Shown here piece by piece: positions 45,948 through 54,709 of a DNA stretch of 64,000 bases; the stretch's first letter is position 1; each line of letters opens with the position of its first letter. The notes under the pieces are model-generated. The model saw only the letters and a program-made list of their open reading frames with translations, was not told where the DNA came from and ran no database searches. The position numbers and the translations under genes were made by a program. Origin of the DNA: Hyphomicrobium denitrificans ATCC 51888 (lineage in GTDB: Bacteria; Pseudomonadota; Alphaproteobacteria; Rhizobiales; Hyphomicrobiaceae); the NCBI RefSeq assembly GCF_000143145.1, contig NC_014313.1, positions 310,001 to 374,000 on the forward strand, written 5' to 3'.

Positions 45948-46403
45948 CTAATGCCACGTGAAAAAGGCGATGAACTTGTGCCAGGCGGTCGTGAAGGCAT
46001 TTTGGGGCGCCTGCACGGAACCATCCGGCGGCAATTGCGATGCCGGATTTTGCGGCTCCGATACCGGTAAGGGCGGAGCTTCTCCAAGAAGCGCGTGCTT
46101 GGCTTCCTTGAGTGAAAAGCTTTTTTGCGGCCAATCGAGACACGTCGTGTCTTTCAACGCACGACATCGGTCGGCGCCATAGGACCACTTGACGACCTTC
46201 GCGCACGCTTTGCCCAGAAGTTCCTCGCCGAACGGCAACCCTTCGATTGCTTCCGACTTTCGAATTTCACAGCGAACACTCAAACTTGGCTGGGTGCAGG
46301 TTACGCAAGCCGTTCCGGCGCCCGCTTGCGAATTCACAAGCAGCGATGCGGCCACGAGCGCAGTTCTGCTGTTGCGGCAAACATGTCCTGCCGGATGAAA
46401 CAT
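45948..46403 (-). CDS. Hypothetical secreted Cys-rich protein
   Basis: 151 residues from the ATG at 46403, which follows a G-rich ribosome binding site. N-terminal signal (NSRTALVAASLLVNSQAGAG). Six or so cysteines occur in the mature part (CVTCTQPSLSVRC, KACAKVVKW, DRCRALKDTTCLDW), followed by a Pro-rich segment and an aromatic end (HKFIAFFTWH). No family recognised. The frame is open to 46622. It lies just upstream of the TPR lipoprotein and diverges from a two-component system. Confidence 0.65.
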   Translation of the reverse strand: MFHPAGHVCRNSRTALVAASLLVNSQAGAGTACVTCTQPSLSVRCEIRKSEAIEGLPFGEELLGKACAKVVKWSYGADRCRALKDTTCLDWPQKSFSLKEAKHALLGEAPPLPVSEPQNPASQLPPDGSVQAPQNAFTTAWHKFIAFFTWH

Positions 46404-46714
46404 CTGGTCGCCCCCCGTCCGGCGTCGAAATTCCAAGCGATGTCGGCCGTCAATGAGGCAGCAGTATCGCCGACTTGTATGATTGCCTGCCTTCAGACGG
46501 TGATTTCCGGGAACCATACAGATTTCTGAGGTTTCCGCCTCAATCCGATCACGTTGCGTTCCGAGGTCACGATGGTCGGTTCGGCGCCTCCCACCCACAA
46601 CACTTGAGCAACCTCGCTCCATATGATCTTAGATGAATAACGCCGGGAACTCATTCTTCCCCAACGCGACGATCGCGGCGATCCCGACACTATGTTCTCA
46701 AACGATGATCCCTG

Positions 46715-47392
46715 ATGCGAATTCTTCTCATCGAAGACGACGACCAGACGGCAAAACTCGTCAAACAAAGTCTCGTCAAACATGGCTACGATGTTGATGT
46801 CTCGAACGACGGCCAGAACGGTTTTAAGCATGCCGTTGTGGGCGGGTTCGACGTCTTGGTCATCGACCGGATGCTGCCCGGATTGGACGGACTATCCATC
46901 GTTCAACGTCTTCGCGCGGCCCGCGTGAGTTCGCCGATCCTGTTTTTGACTGCCGTTGGCGGCATCGAAGACCGAATAGAAGGCTTTGAAAGCGGAGCCG
47001 ACGATTATCTTGTGAAACCATTTGCGCTCGGCGAACTCGTCGCGAGGGTCGCGGCGCTCGGCCGGCGGCCTCCGATAGCGCATGAAGATTTCTATTATAG
47101 GATTGCCGATCTCGAAGTCGATTTGATCAAGCGCGAGATCAAGCGCGGCGGAGAGATCATCCGTCTGCAGCCCCGTGAGTTCCGCATGCTGGAAATTCTG
47201 GTGCGCAACCGTGGGCGCGTCGTCACACGCTCGATGCTGCTCGAACAAGTTTGGGATTTGGAACTCGATCCCAAAACTTCTATCGTGCAAACGAATGTCA
47301 GCCGCTTGCGATTAAAAATCGATCGGCCCGGCGACATTCCGTTGATCCGCACCGTAAGAGGTCTTGGCTATCGCATCGATGACAAAGACTAG
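46715..47392 (+). CDS. OmpR-family response regulator
   Basis: 225-residue regulator. The receiver domain (1-115) has the acidic pair EDD at 7-9, the phosphoacceptor Asp at 51 (VIDRMLPG) and the conserved Lys in YLVKPF. The C-terminal winged helix (about 130-222) has LQPREFRMLEILVRNRGRVVTRSMLL and VRGLGYRI, as in OmpR/PhoB/QseB. It overlaps the kinase gene by 14 bases. The stimulus is unknown. It diverges from the small secreted protein and TPR lipoprotein, which might be targets. Confidence 0.93.
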   Translation: MRILLIEDDDQTAKLVKQSLVKHGYDVDVSNDGQNGFKHAVVGGFDVLVIDRMLPGLDGLSIVQRLRAARVSSPILFLTAVGGIEDRIEGFESGADDYLVKPFALGELVARVAALGRRPPIAHEDFYYRIADLEVDLIKREIKRGGEIIRLQPREFRMLEILVRNRGRVVTRSMLLEQVWDLELDPKTSIVQTNVSRLRLKIDRPGDIPLIRTVRGLGYRIDDKD

Positions 47393-48776
47393 ACTGACGC
47401 AACGCGCGGCTATTCGATTGGCGGCATTGGTCGCGGCAATCGTTTCGCTGACAAATCTCGCGATCTTTTCAGTCCTGTACTTTGTGATCAGTGCGCAGCT
47501 TGTCGATAACCTCAAAGCTCACGTCGACGAGGTGCAAAGAACGTTATCGGACCTGGAGGTCAACGGCGGCTTCGATGGGGTCGCCGCAATGGTCAATCGT
47601 CATGCTGCGGTCGCACAGTCAAATGAAGACATTTACCTCTTAGTCGATGGCAAGGCCGAGTACGTTGCCGGCAACATCCGGGTCATTCCTCGCTTCTCTG
47701 GCTGGAAGACGATTCCCTGGGATGAGCTGCCATTGATCGGAGCATGGACGACGCCGCGTACAAGCACGGCAGTTCTCGGGCGATGGACGCCAGTAAAAAA
47801 TGGTGCGTTGTTCGTCGGCGATGGAAATGGAGACATCAAGGACGCGCAACGTGTACTTTTGACAGGCCTCTTGTGGGGTATTGGGCTGTCGGTCTTCGCG
47901 GCCATGATCGGCGGCTACGTCTCTGGCATGAGCGCTCAACGGCGTATTGCAAAGATGGATGCCGTGCTGAACGCCGTCGCCTCGGGTCACCTGAAAGAGC
48001 GCATTCCCATCGGCCGCGCCGGAGACGATCTCGACCAAGTTTCAGCGTTGGTCAACGCGACACTGAACAGATTGCAGGCTCTCATCGACAACCTGAAACA
48101 AGTGTCGATGGACATCGCCCATGACCTGCGCACGCCCATCGCGCGCATGCGCCAAAAGCTCGAAATCGCACAATGGAGTCCGCACGATCTCGCGGGATAT
48201 CAAGAAGTCGTGGGTGCGGCGGTTCAGGAGATCGACGAGATTTCGGAAACGTTCGACGCCTTGCTGAGGATTTCGGAAATCGAATCCGGAGCGCGAAAGA
48301 CAAGTTTCGTCAACGTCGAACTCAATGCTTTGCTTGCCAACATCCTCGATGCGCTCGAAGCCGTCGCCGAGGAACGGAGCCACGAACTTTCCGGATCGAT
48401 CGGCGATTCGCCGCGCATGTTCGTCCACGGCGACCGGAAACTTCTCAATCAGCTCTTTATCAACCTGATCGAAAACGCGATCGTTCATTGCCCGTCGGGA
48501 TCGGGAATTGGCGTCGAGCTGAGCGAGGAAGACGGACGACCAAAAGTGACGGTCAAAGACACCGGGCCTGGAATCCCGGCTGCAGAGCGCGAAAAAGTTT
48601 TCAGGCGTCTCTATCGTTTGGAGAAAAGTCGTTCGACAAAAGGAAACGGTCTGGGCCTCAGCCTCGTGGCATCCATTGCGGATTTGCACGGGGCTAAAAT
48701 TCTGCTCGCCGACAACAATCCAGGATTGATCGTTGTAATCACATTTCCAAAGCAGCACGCGTCTAACGCAGCTTAG
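47379..48776 (+). CDS. Sensor histidine kinase with HAMP domain
   Basis: 465-residue membrane kinase paired with the preceding regulator. First helix at about 14-38, periplasmic sensor of about 125 residues, second helix at about 160-185, then HAMP (about 185-240). The H-box is MDIAHDLRTPIARMR. The ATPase domain has ENAIVHCPSG (N box), DTGPGIP (G1) and KGNGLGLSLVASI (G2). The ATG at 47379 overlaps the regulator; 47364 is an alternative start. Confidence 0.93.
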   Translation: MTKTRLTQRAAIRLAALVAAIVSLTNLAIFSVLYFVISAQLVDNLKAHVDEVQRTLSDLEVNGGFDGVAAMVNRHAAVAQSNEDIYLLVDGKAEYVAGNIRVIPRFSGWKTIPWDELPLIGAWTTPRTSTAVLGRWTPVKNGALFVGDGNGDIKDAQRVLLTGLLWGIGLSVFAAMIGGYVSGMSAQRRIAKMDAVLNAVASGHLKERIPIGRAGDDLDQVSALVNATLNRLQALIDNLKQVSMDIAHDLRTPIARMRQKLEIAQWSPHDLAGYQEVVGAAVQEIDEISETFDALLRISEIESGARKTSFVNVELNALLANILDALEAVAEERSHELSGSIGDSPRMFVHGDRKLLNQLFINLIENAIVHCPSGSGIGVELSEEDGRPKVTVKDTGPGIPAAEREKVFRRLYRLEKSRSTKGNGLGLSLVASIADLHGAKILLADNNPGLIVVITFPKQHASNAA

Positions 48777-49034
48777 CTTCCAGACGCTTTTGGTTATGCT
48801 GCGGTTCTGAAACGAAATCGAAAACGTTGCCGCGCCTTCGTGGCTGCCTTTCGGGCAGTTCAGCGAATGGTTCTTACTTTCGCTGGGAGAACTACCGCAT
48901 TAATATTGTTGCTATTGGACAATATCAACCTGCTTGCTAATCCCACCAACAACTTCAAAATCATCATCAAAACGGCCGCATCTGCAAGAACACGTTGAGC
49001 CAGTGAGGAACAATTGCGCGCCCTTCTCGGAGTG

Positions 49035-50027
49035 ATGTCCTCAACCCTCGGCCGCGTGATCGCTGGCCTCCGGCACCTGTGCCTGGCTCTGCTGTCCTTG
49101 TGGGCCGCTCTGGCCATCCACTTTTCCAACCTGCCCACGGCGTGGCTGCGCTCGGCGCTGGCGATAGCCTTTGCGGCGTTTGCGATTTGGGCTCTCTGGC
49201 TGTCGCGTCCGAGGCACACGATCCTTTTCGCAGCTCTTTTCCTCGGTGTGGTTGCGTGGTGGATTTCTATTTCTCCGTCACACGATCGCAATTGGCGACC
49301 GGAAGTCGCGGTGATGCCGCGAGCGACCATCGACGGCGATCGCGTGCGCATCACTGGAGTGCGAAACTTCGACTACCGCAGCCGGGACGATTTCACGGTG
49401 CGCTATGAGGAGCGCGAGGTGCTTCTATCGCACCTCACTGGCATCGATTTCTACGTATCCTATTGGGCCGAAGGGTGGGTCGGACACACCTTCCTGAGCT
49501 TCATCTTCGACAACGCGCCACCGTTGAGCATCTCCATTGAAACGCGCCCGGAGGTGGGCGAGGGCTTTGACCCGATTGCCTCTCTCTTCAAGCAATTCGA
49601 ATTGATTTATGTGGTCGCCGACGAGCATGATCTCGTTGGCCTGCGCGTCAATCACCGTCAGGAGACGGTCTATCTCTACCGCCTTAACACCAGCGCTGAC
49701 GATGCGCGGCGGCTGCTGATGATATACTTGAAGCGCATCAACGAGCTGGCCGATCGGCCGGAGTTCTATCACCTGTTGAGCAATAGTTGCACGATTAACA
49801 TCATACGCTACGCGAATGCTGCGGGCCGGAAAGGACGGTTCGACATCCGCCATCTCCTAAATGGACTGATCGATAGCTATCTCTACCACTCGGGCAGGAT
49901 CGACACGACGCTGCCGTTTGACGAATTGCGGCGACGATCTCTGATCAATGCGGCCGCTCAAGCGGCCGATGGGGCGCCAGATTTCTCCGACCGCATTCGC
50001 GCGTCGCTACCAACAATCACTCGATGA
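49035..50027 (+). CDS. DUF4105 domain membrane protein
   Basis: 330-residue protein with two or three N-terminal membrane helices (about 8-30, 40-60, 62-80) and a large periplasmic domain. The DUF4105 landmarks are SYWAEGWVGHTFLSFIFDN, VNHRQETVYLYRL and FYHLLSNSCTINIIRYAN, including the conserved His and NSCT residues. Its role is unknown; a catalytic Cys/His pair is plausible. The ATG at 49035 has GGAG upstream, and a TTG at 49014 is an alternative. Confidence 0.85.
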   Translation: MSSTLGRVIAGLRHLCLALLSLWAALAIHFSNLPTAWLRSALAIAFAAFAIWALWLSRPRHTILFAALFLGVVAWWISISPSHDRNWRPEVAVMPRATIDGDRVRITGVRNFDYRSRDDFTVRYEEREVLLSHLTGIDFYVSYWAEGWVGHTFLSFIFDNAPPLSISIETRPEVGEGFDPIASLFKQFELIYVVADEHDLVGLRVNHRQETVYLYRLNTSADDARRLLMIYLKRINELADRPEFYHLLSNSCTINIIRYANAAGRKGRFDIRHLLNGLIDSYLYHSGRIDTTLPFDELRRRSLINAAAQAADGAPDFSDRIRASLPTITR

Positions 50028-50177
50028 CCCCAAGCACAAACTACTACGCGGTCTCAGAGCCGACAGCCGACATAATTTCCGCTAACGGATGACCTCGACT
50101 CTGGCCCAGAAGGCGTCGGCGGCTCGCCGATGTCAACGATCAGTGCCAAACGCGGAAGTCGCTCGCCTTTGCTTAGG

Positions 50178-52136
50178 CTACGGGGCCGGGCGATGCTTCT
50201 TCTGGTGCTTCTTCTTATGAGCGTATTTCGACACAGGCTTATATTCGCCGTTTGATTTTGATGGGCCTGGGTGAGGCCCGGCGCCCTTGGCATGAGTTTT
50301 CTGTGCGTCACGCTTTCGATGAAAATGCGCGCCAGATTTCTCTTTGTTTCGATCCCGCCATGGCGTCTTCGCGTGCCGACCCGTTTGAGGATCGGACAAG
50401 GTTGCGGCTTTGCCCTCGTCGTCATTCTGCTGCCGGGCAGCGAACGTCGGATTGCCGGGCGTGCCAGCGTCGTCACCCATGGAGGCGCCGATGCGCGAGA
50501 TCCGCCCCTCGTTCGGCTTCATCGCGCGCGCGGCATCCGCGAACGTGTCTGCAAATTCGGCGGCGATCTGGAAGCGCGTGTCGCGATCGAAGATCTTGAT
50601 GGAACCGATCTCGGCTTTCGTCACATTGCCGGCGCGGCAGAGAAGCGGCAGCAGCCAGCGGGGCTCGGCATTACGCTCGCGGCCGATATCGATCCGGAAC
50701 CACACCATCTCGCGGCCATGATCCCGCACGGGACGCGTTGAGCGATGATCTTTCGGGCGCAGGCCTGCGCGTTCATCCCGCTCGCGCGGCGCTCGTGCAC
50801 GGTCGTCGCGCCGCTGCGGAGGGCCGGGATCATCGCTCAGGTCTTCGGGCGCTGGAAGCTGGGCGCGATGCATGCGAACCAGCGCGAGAGCAATCTCGTC
50901 TGCGCTACGGTTGGCCTGAAGGGATTGGGAAAGATTCAAATCGTCGTTGGTCGCGGGATCGGTGAAGATGGAACTGGCCAGAAACCGTTCCTGATCTCGC
51001 GCGCGGATTTCCTCGGAGGTCGGCGCCGAGCCCCACGTGACCTTGAGCTTGGCGGCGGCCAGGAGTGCATCGGCCTTGCGCCGCCGGTTAAACGGTACAA
51101 TCAGAACCGACAGGCCCTTGTTGCCGGCCCGGCCCGTGCGGCCCGAACGGTGAAGAAGCGTTTCGGCATTGTTCGGAAGATCGGCGTGAATGACGAGAGC
51201 GAGCGCAGGCAGATCGAGCCCGCGCGCCGCTACGTCCGTTGCAACGAGAACTCGCGCGCGGCTATCACGGAGCGCTTGCAGCGCATGGGTACGCTCGTTC
51301 TGCGTCAACTCTCCGGATAGCGCCACGGCAGCAAAACCGCGTTCCAACAGGCGCGCGTGCGTCCGCTTTACGGCTTCCCGCGTCGAGCAGAACACCAGCG
51401 CGGCATCGGCCTCGTGAAACCGCAGTACGTTGACGATGGCGTTTTCAGTGTCGGCCGGTGCAATACGAATGGCGCGATAGTCGATGTCGGCATGCTGCTC
51501 GTTACGCTTTACCGTTTCGATGCGAACAGCGTCGCGCTGATAGCGTCGCGCCAGTGCTTCGATCTCGCGCGGCATGGTGGCCGAGAACAGGAGTGTCTGG
51601 CGGCCTTCAGGGGTTGCGTCGAGAATGAATTCCAGATCCTCGCGAAATCCGAGATCGAGCATCTCGTCGGCCTCGTCGAGCACAACGGCTGCGAGTTTTG
51701 TCAGGTCAAGCCGCCGCCGTTCTAAATGGTCCCGCAGCCGTCCGGGCGTGCCGACCACGATATGGGCGCCGAAGCCGAGTTGGCGAGCTTCCGCGCGCGC
51801 GTCCATGCCCCCGACGCAGGTCACAACACGCGCCCCAGTGTCTGCATAGAGCCAATCGAGTTCGCGCTGCACTTGCATCGCAAGCTCACGCGTGGGTGCG
51901 ATGATCAGCGCCAGCGGCTCAGCGGCTTGGGAGAGACGTTCCGCTTCTCCAAGCAGCGTCGACGCCATCGCAAGTCCGAAGGCGACCGTTTTCCCGGAGC
52001 CGGTTTGCGCCGAGACCAGCAAATCGCGCCCTACCGTGTTGGCTTCAAGAACCGCGAGTTGCACGGCGGTCGGCGCAGAGTAGCCGCGCGCAGAAAGAGC
52101 GCGCCCGAGCGCGGGATGAACCGACGGGAAGGTCAT
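50178..52136 (-). CDS. DEAD-box ATP-dependent RNA helicase with RNA-binding tail
   Basis: 652-residue helicase. N-terminal core: Q motif near SAPTAVQLAVLEAN, Walker A SAQTGSGKT, PTRELAMQVQ, DEAD box VLDEADEMLDLG, SAT motif LLFSATMP. Second core domain: LVFCSTREAVKRT, ATDVAARGLDLP and HRSGRTGRAGNKG. The C-terminal half (about 430-652) is Arg/Asp-rich, then a DbpA-like RNA-binding fold (MVWFRIDIGRERNAEPRWLLPLLCR as landmark) and a Lys/His-rich end. Likely role in ribosome assembly or cold adaptation. The ATG at 52136 starts the conserved region; the frame opens at 52205. Confidence 0.93.
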   Translation of the reverse strand: MTFPSVHPALGRALSARGYSAPTAVQLAVLEANTVGRDLLVSAQTGSGKTVAFGLAMASTLLGEAERLSQAAEPLALIIAPTRELAMQVQRELDWLYADTGARVVTCVGGMDARAEARQLGFGAHIVVGTPGRLRDHLERRRLDLTKLAAVVLDEADEMLDLGFREDLEFILDATPEGRQTLLFSATMPREIEALARRYQRDAVRIETVKRNEQHADIDYRAIRIAPADTENAIVNVLRFHEADAALVFCSTREAVKRTHARLLERGFAAVALSGELTQNERTHALQALRDSRARVLVATDVAARGLDLPALALVIHADLPNNAETLLHRSGRTGRAGNKGLSVLIVPFNRRRKADALLAAAKLKVTWGSAPTSEEIRARDQERFLASSIFTDPATNDDLNLSQSLQANRSADEIALALVRMHRAQLPAPEDLSDDPGPPQRRDDRARAPRERDERAGLRPKDHRSTRPVRDHGREMVWFRIDIGRERNAEPRWLLPLLCRAGNVTKAEIGSIKIFDRDTRFQIAAEFADTFADAARAMKPNEGRISRIGASMGDDAGTPGNPTFAARQQNDDEGKAATLSDPQTGRHAKTPWRDRNKEKSGAHFHRKRDAQKTHAKGAGPHPGPSKSNGEYKPVSKYAHKKKHQKKHRPAP

Positions 52137-52176
52137 GATTGTGAAGACTTTTCGAATGGAGGAAGCCCGCCGGGCT

Positions 52177-52624
52177 CTATTCGAGTGGCAGGCGCACTTC
52201 GTCAAGAATGTCGTTATTCAGCGTGCCTAGCCGGTATTCGGCGCAACCGCCAGCAGGCAGGTTGGCGCGCCCGGAGTTCTCTCTTTTGTCCAGGAATGGC
52301 GCACCGCACTGGGTGAAGATGACAACTTTGTCTACGCCATAGGCCTCTAAGGCCCTCCTCGGCGCAGATCGAGGAGACCCGTCCCAGAAGTATTAGCCGA
52401 TGCCACGCCCGACATGCTGGGTTGCGACTATGCAGGAAGCCGAGCGTGACGTGGCGCAGGATGTGGGAATGAGTATCAGCGGGCGACACCGTCTGAAAGT
52501 GGTCTAGATATGTTTCCGCCTCTACCGACCGCGCCTTAATATGCGGCTTCAAAATCGGTACGGCGCGACGGGCTGCATTGACGAGCAATGGCGTGGCATT
52601 GATGAAAACTGCTTCGGCTGGCAC
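52177..52624 (-). pseudogene. Frameshifted unknown gene at the left edge of the island
   Basis: A GTG at 52624, one base after the previous stop, opens a frame reading VPAEAVFINATPLLVNAARR and onward to about 52340. The plausible C-terminus (EAYGVDKVVIFTQCG, then LPAGGCAEYRLGTLNN, ending at the stop 52177-52179) is in another frame. Moving between them needs one extra base or two missing bases. No family recognised for either part. It may be decayed, or the sequence may contain an indel error. Confidence 0.5.
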
Positions 52625-52625
52625 C

Positions 52626-53134
52626 TTATTGCTTTGCGTACCCGTCGAGCAAATCTCCGGAGAGATAATCAAAAATTGCCTTGCTTGCGCTCGCGCGGAG
52701 TCTGCTCTCGGTAGCGGGCATCATCAGCATTGAACGGACGTCGTGCCACGAAATCGGAACCTCCATTGTGGTTCCGCTATCCGCTGCCGGCGTGCAATCA
52801 ACCATGAGGTAGGAACGCGGTCTTTCAGGCTGTGGCGTCTGAAGATGATACGTAGACAGTCCGCGCACCCGGCCCGCAAGATTATGATCCGTGCGTTCCG
52901 GACAGCGAGGATGGCAGCTGTTTCAGGTACACCGTACCAGTCGAATGAAATCCGACTATCTTCCCGCGCGCTGTCGTATACGCTGTGAAAAGCGTTCAGA
53001 ACCGACGTCAGGGCGTGCTCGATATTTCCGGTCGCCTCATGAGCATCGATACGTACAAGTTCATATGCGCGGTAGACCACTTCCGGCAAGATGCGGAGCG
53101 CATGTGCAAACCCTTCAAATGCGTCAGTGATCAA
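52626..53134 (-). pseudogene. Unknown island gene with a probable 1-base frameshift
   Basis: The first frame starts at 53134 (MITDAFEGFAHALRILPEVV) and stays sensible to LAVRN near 52890. From there the neighbouring frame continues naturally (ERTDHNLAGRVRGLSTYHLQ, then MVDCTPAADSG, ending LLDGYAKQ at 52626). Adding one base within the CCGGAACGC at about 52890 would give a single protein of about 169 residues. No family recognised. It starts 24 bases after the HEPN-like gene ends and is part of the same minus-strand series. Confidence 0.6.
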
Positions 53135-53158
53135 GCCGGACCTCTCCTGAAAATCTCT

Positions 53159-53934
53159 TCAGTTCGCCACCGTGCTGTTGGAGGTAATGACAGTTACTTG
53201 CTCTTGGACAAGCATCTGAAAGGCCTCGAAAACGCCGTAGCAGTTGTCGCGCTGCGCGGCGAGAAGAGCACTCACCTCGGCAAGATCAAGAGCCTCCATC
53301 CCTCCGAACCCGTAAGATACGCTTTTGGTTTTCGGATCAACGTGGCGTGTGACTATCTGCGTCATACCGATGACGAAACGCGGTGATAGCCTGTGATAGT
53401 AAGCATTGCGAAAATCGTGCGTTGCCTCTCTGAATGCCTTTCCGTTTACAGTATCCAGTCGAGCCTTCAGACGCTTAAAGGCGACCAATCGCCTCCCAAC
53501 GTTTCGGCGACGTCCATCTTGATATCGCTATCCCACGTCAGGTTGTCTTGCCAATCCTTGCCTTGACGCGCCCTGTTGGCCTGATGGCAAAGGTGAGCAA
53601 TCGCGAAAACGAAACGCGCTTTGATGGCATAGGGCAGGCTCACAGCGACAGTCGCGACTGGATCAATGAACTCTCGGCAGGCTGCAAGCTTCTCATCGTT
53701 CGAGAGTGAACGCACGACGTCGGACCAGGCTTCAAGCCTCGGTACATAGCTCGTAAGGTCATTTATCACATTGGCGAGTTCGCGGGAGAACTCTGACAAC
53801 ATTTGGGAATAGGCCAACCACCGAGCATCAAGGCTCTTTGGTAGTGTATCCCAGTCGTAGGGCATGCTTCGCCCCGAGGCGGGTCGAGACGCAAAGTTAA
53901 GTTGGTAACGCTCGTACAGGGAAAGCAATGTCAT
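53159..53934 (-). pseudogene. HEPN-like protein gene split by a frameshift
   Basis: The first frame runs from the ATG at 53934 (MTLLSLYERYQLNFASRPAS) to a stop at 53467. The second runs from about 53488 (VAFKRLKARLDTVNGKAFRE) to the stop at 53159. Joined, they make one helical protein of about 258 residues. The second part holds DFRNAYYHRLSP, an Rx4H motif at 53393-53410 like that of HEPN nucleases. A one-base deletion near 53480 explains the split, although coupled translation of two proteins with a 22-base overlap is the alternative. It starts four bases after the PD-(D/E)XK gene. Confidence 0.6.
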
Positions 53935-53938
53935 GCGG

Positions 53939-54706
53939 CTAACGTTGGAGGATAGGCTGTGCCGAATGCGCCGCCTGCTCTGATGAGTTAGCCATGTCAA
54001 TCCAGAGATGGTGAAGTTGTATATCTGGCAGGCCTTCGCTTCGGCGATGAACAGATTCCAACAGCGCTGACCTTGCCGTCGTATCCCGCTTCGTGATGCG
54101 GAGCCCATCGTGAAGGGTCCATCCATCGACCGGACTTGCGATCAACCCCTCAAGCCAAGCGCGTATCTGGCCATCCCAGAAATCAATATCACGAGACTGG
54201 ATGTATCCGATCATGGCACCGATCGAGTGAGCGGCACCATGGTGCCCGGCTTTAAAACGTTGAACGCCACCAGTCGAGGAATGAGCGCTGTAGAGGTACT
54301 CGCGCTCGTCGCGCGTCGCGCTAGCTGGGATGGGCAGACGCTTGCACTCGATGGGAACGAGAGGCGAATATTGCGTGTACTCGCGGCCTTCGATCCAGAT
54401 TGTCGCTGCGCTGGGGGCTGGCACCAAGTCAACCTTTCGCCCGCCGACGATTTCGTCCGGCTCCTCGACACGGAACTGGAGAAAATCCCATCCTCCAGAC
54501 TTCCTTGTTGCGCTATTCATGTGGGCGCAGAGTCGTGACGTCAGCGATGTCTCGGCGGTTTCAATCGGGCGCTTGGGATCATCACGCCATTTGGGAAGCT
54601 CGCTAGCGATGAACTCTAGAAGGGTCAGACGCCATGCGGCCGGAAGATGAAGGTTCTGGTCCAGGGCGCCTGATTGGATTTTTGGTTCTTCTTGATCCGC
54701 CAGCAA
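53939..54706 (-). CDS. PD-(D/E)XK nuclease-like protein beside the methylase
   Basis: 255-residue protein with a PD-(D/E)XK-like core: Asp93 in GGRKVDLVPAP and Glu120-x-Lys122 in SPLVPIECKRLP, with a helix before (LTSRLCAHMNSATRKSGG). The rest includes RFKAGHHGAAHSIGAMIGYIQ, found in helical support regions of such enzymes. Start is a TTG three bases after the methylase stop, so it is tightly linked to that gene. Most likely the nuclease part of a restriction-type defence unit. No confirmed homologue is known to me. Confidence 0.68.
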   Translation of the reverse strand: MLADQEEPKIQSGALDQNLHLPAAWRLTLLEFIASELPKWRDDPKRPIETAETSLTSRLCAHMNSATRKSGGWDFLQFRVEEPDEIVGGRKVDLVPAPSAATIWIEGREYTQYSPLVPIECKRLPIPASATRDEREYLYSAHSSTGGVQRFKAGHHGAAHSIGAMIGYIQSRDIDFWDGQIRAWLEGLIASPVDGWTLHDGLRITKRDTTARSALLESVHRRSEGLPDIQLHHLWIDMANSSEQAAHSAQPILQR

Positions 54707-54709
54707 GGC

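Noticed and set aside
45940-46206. Alternative minus-strand frame of 88 codons
   Set aside because: The overlapping frame at 45948-46403 has a signal peptide and ribosome binding site and fits the operon spacing better.
52295-52304. ATGGCGCACC as a possible left attachment site matching the tRNA-Arg 3' end
   Set aside because: Only ten bases match the 58950 region and the match does not extend; chance cannot be excluded and it lies inside a degraded gene.
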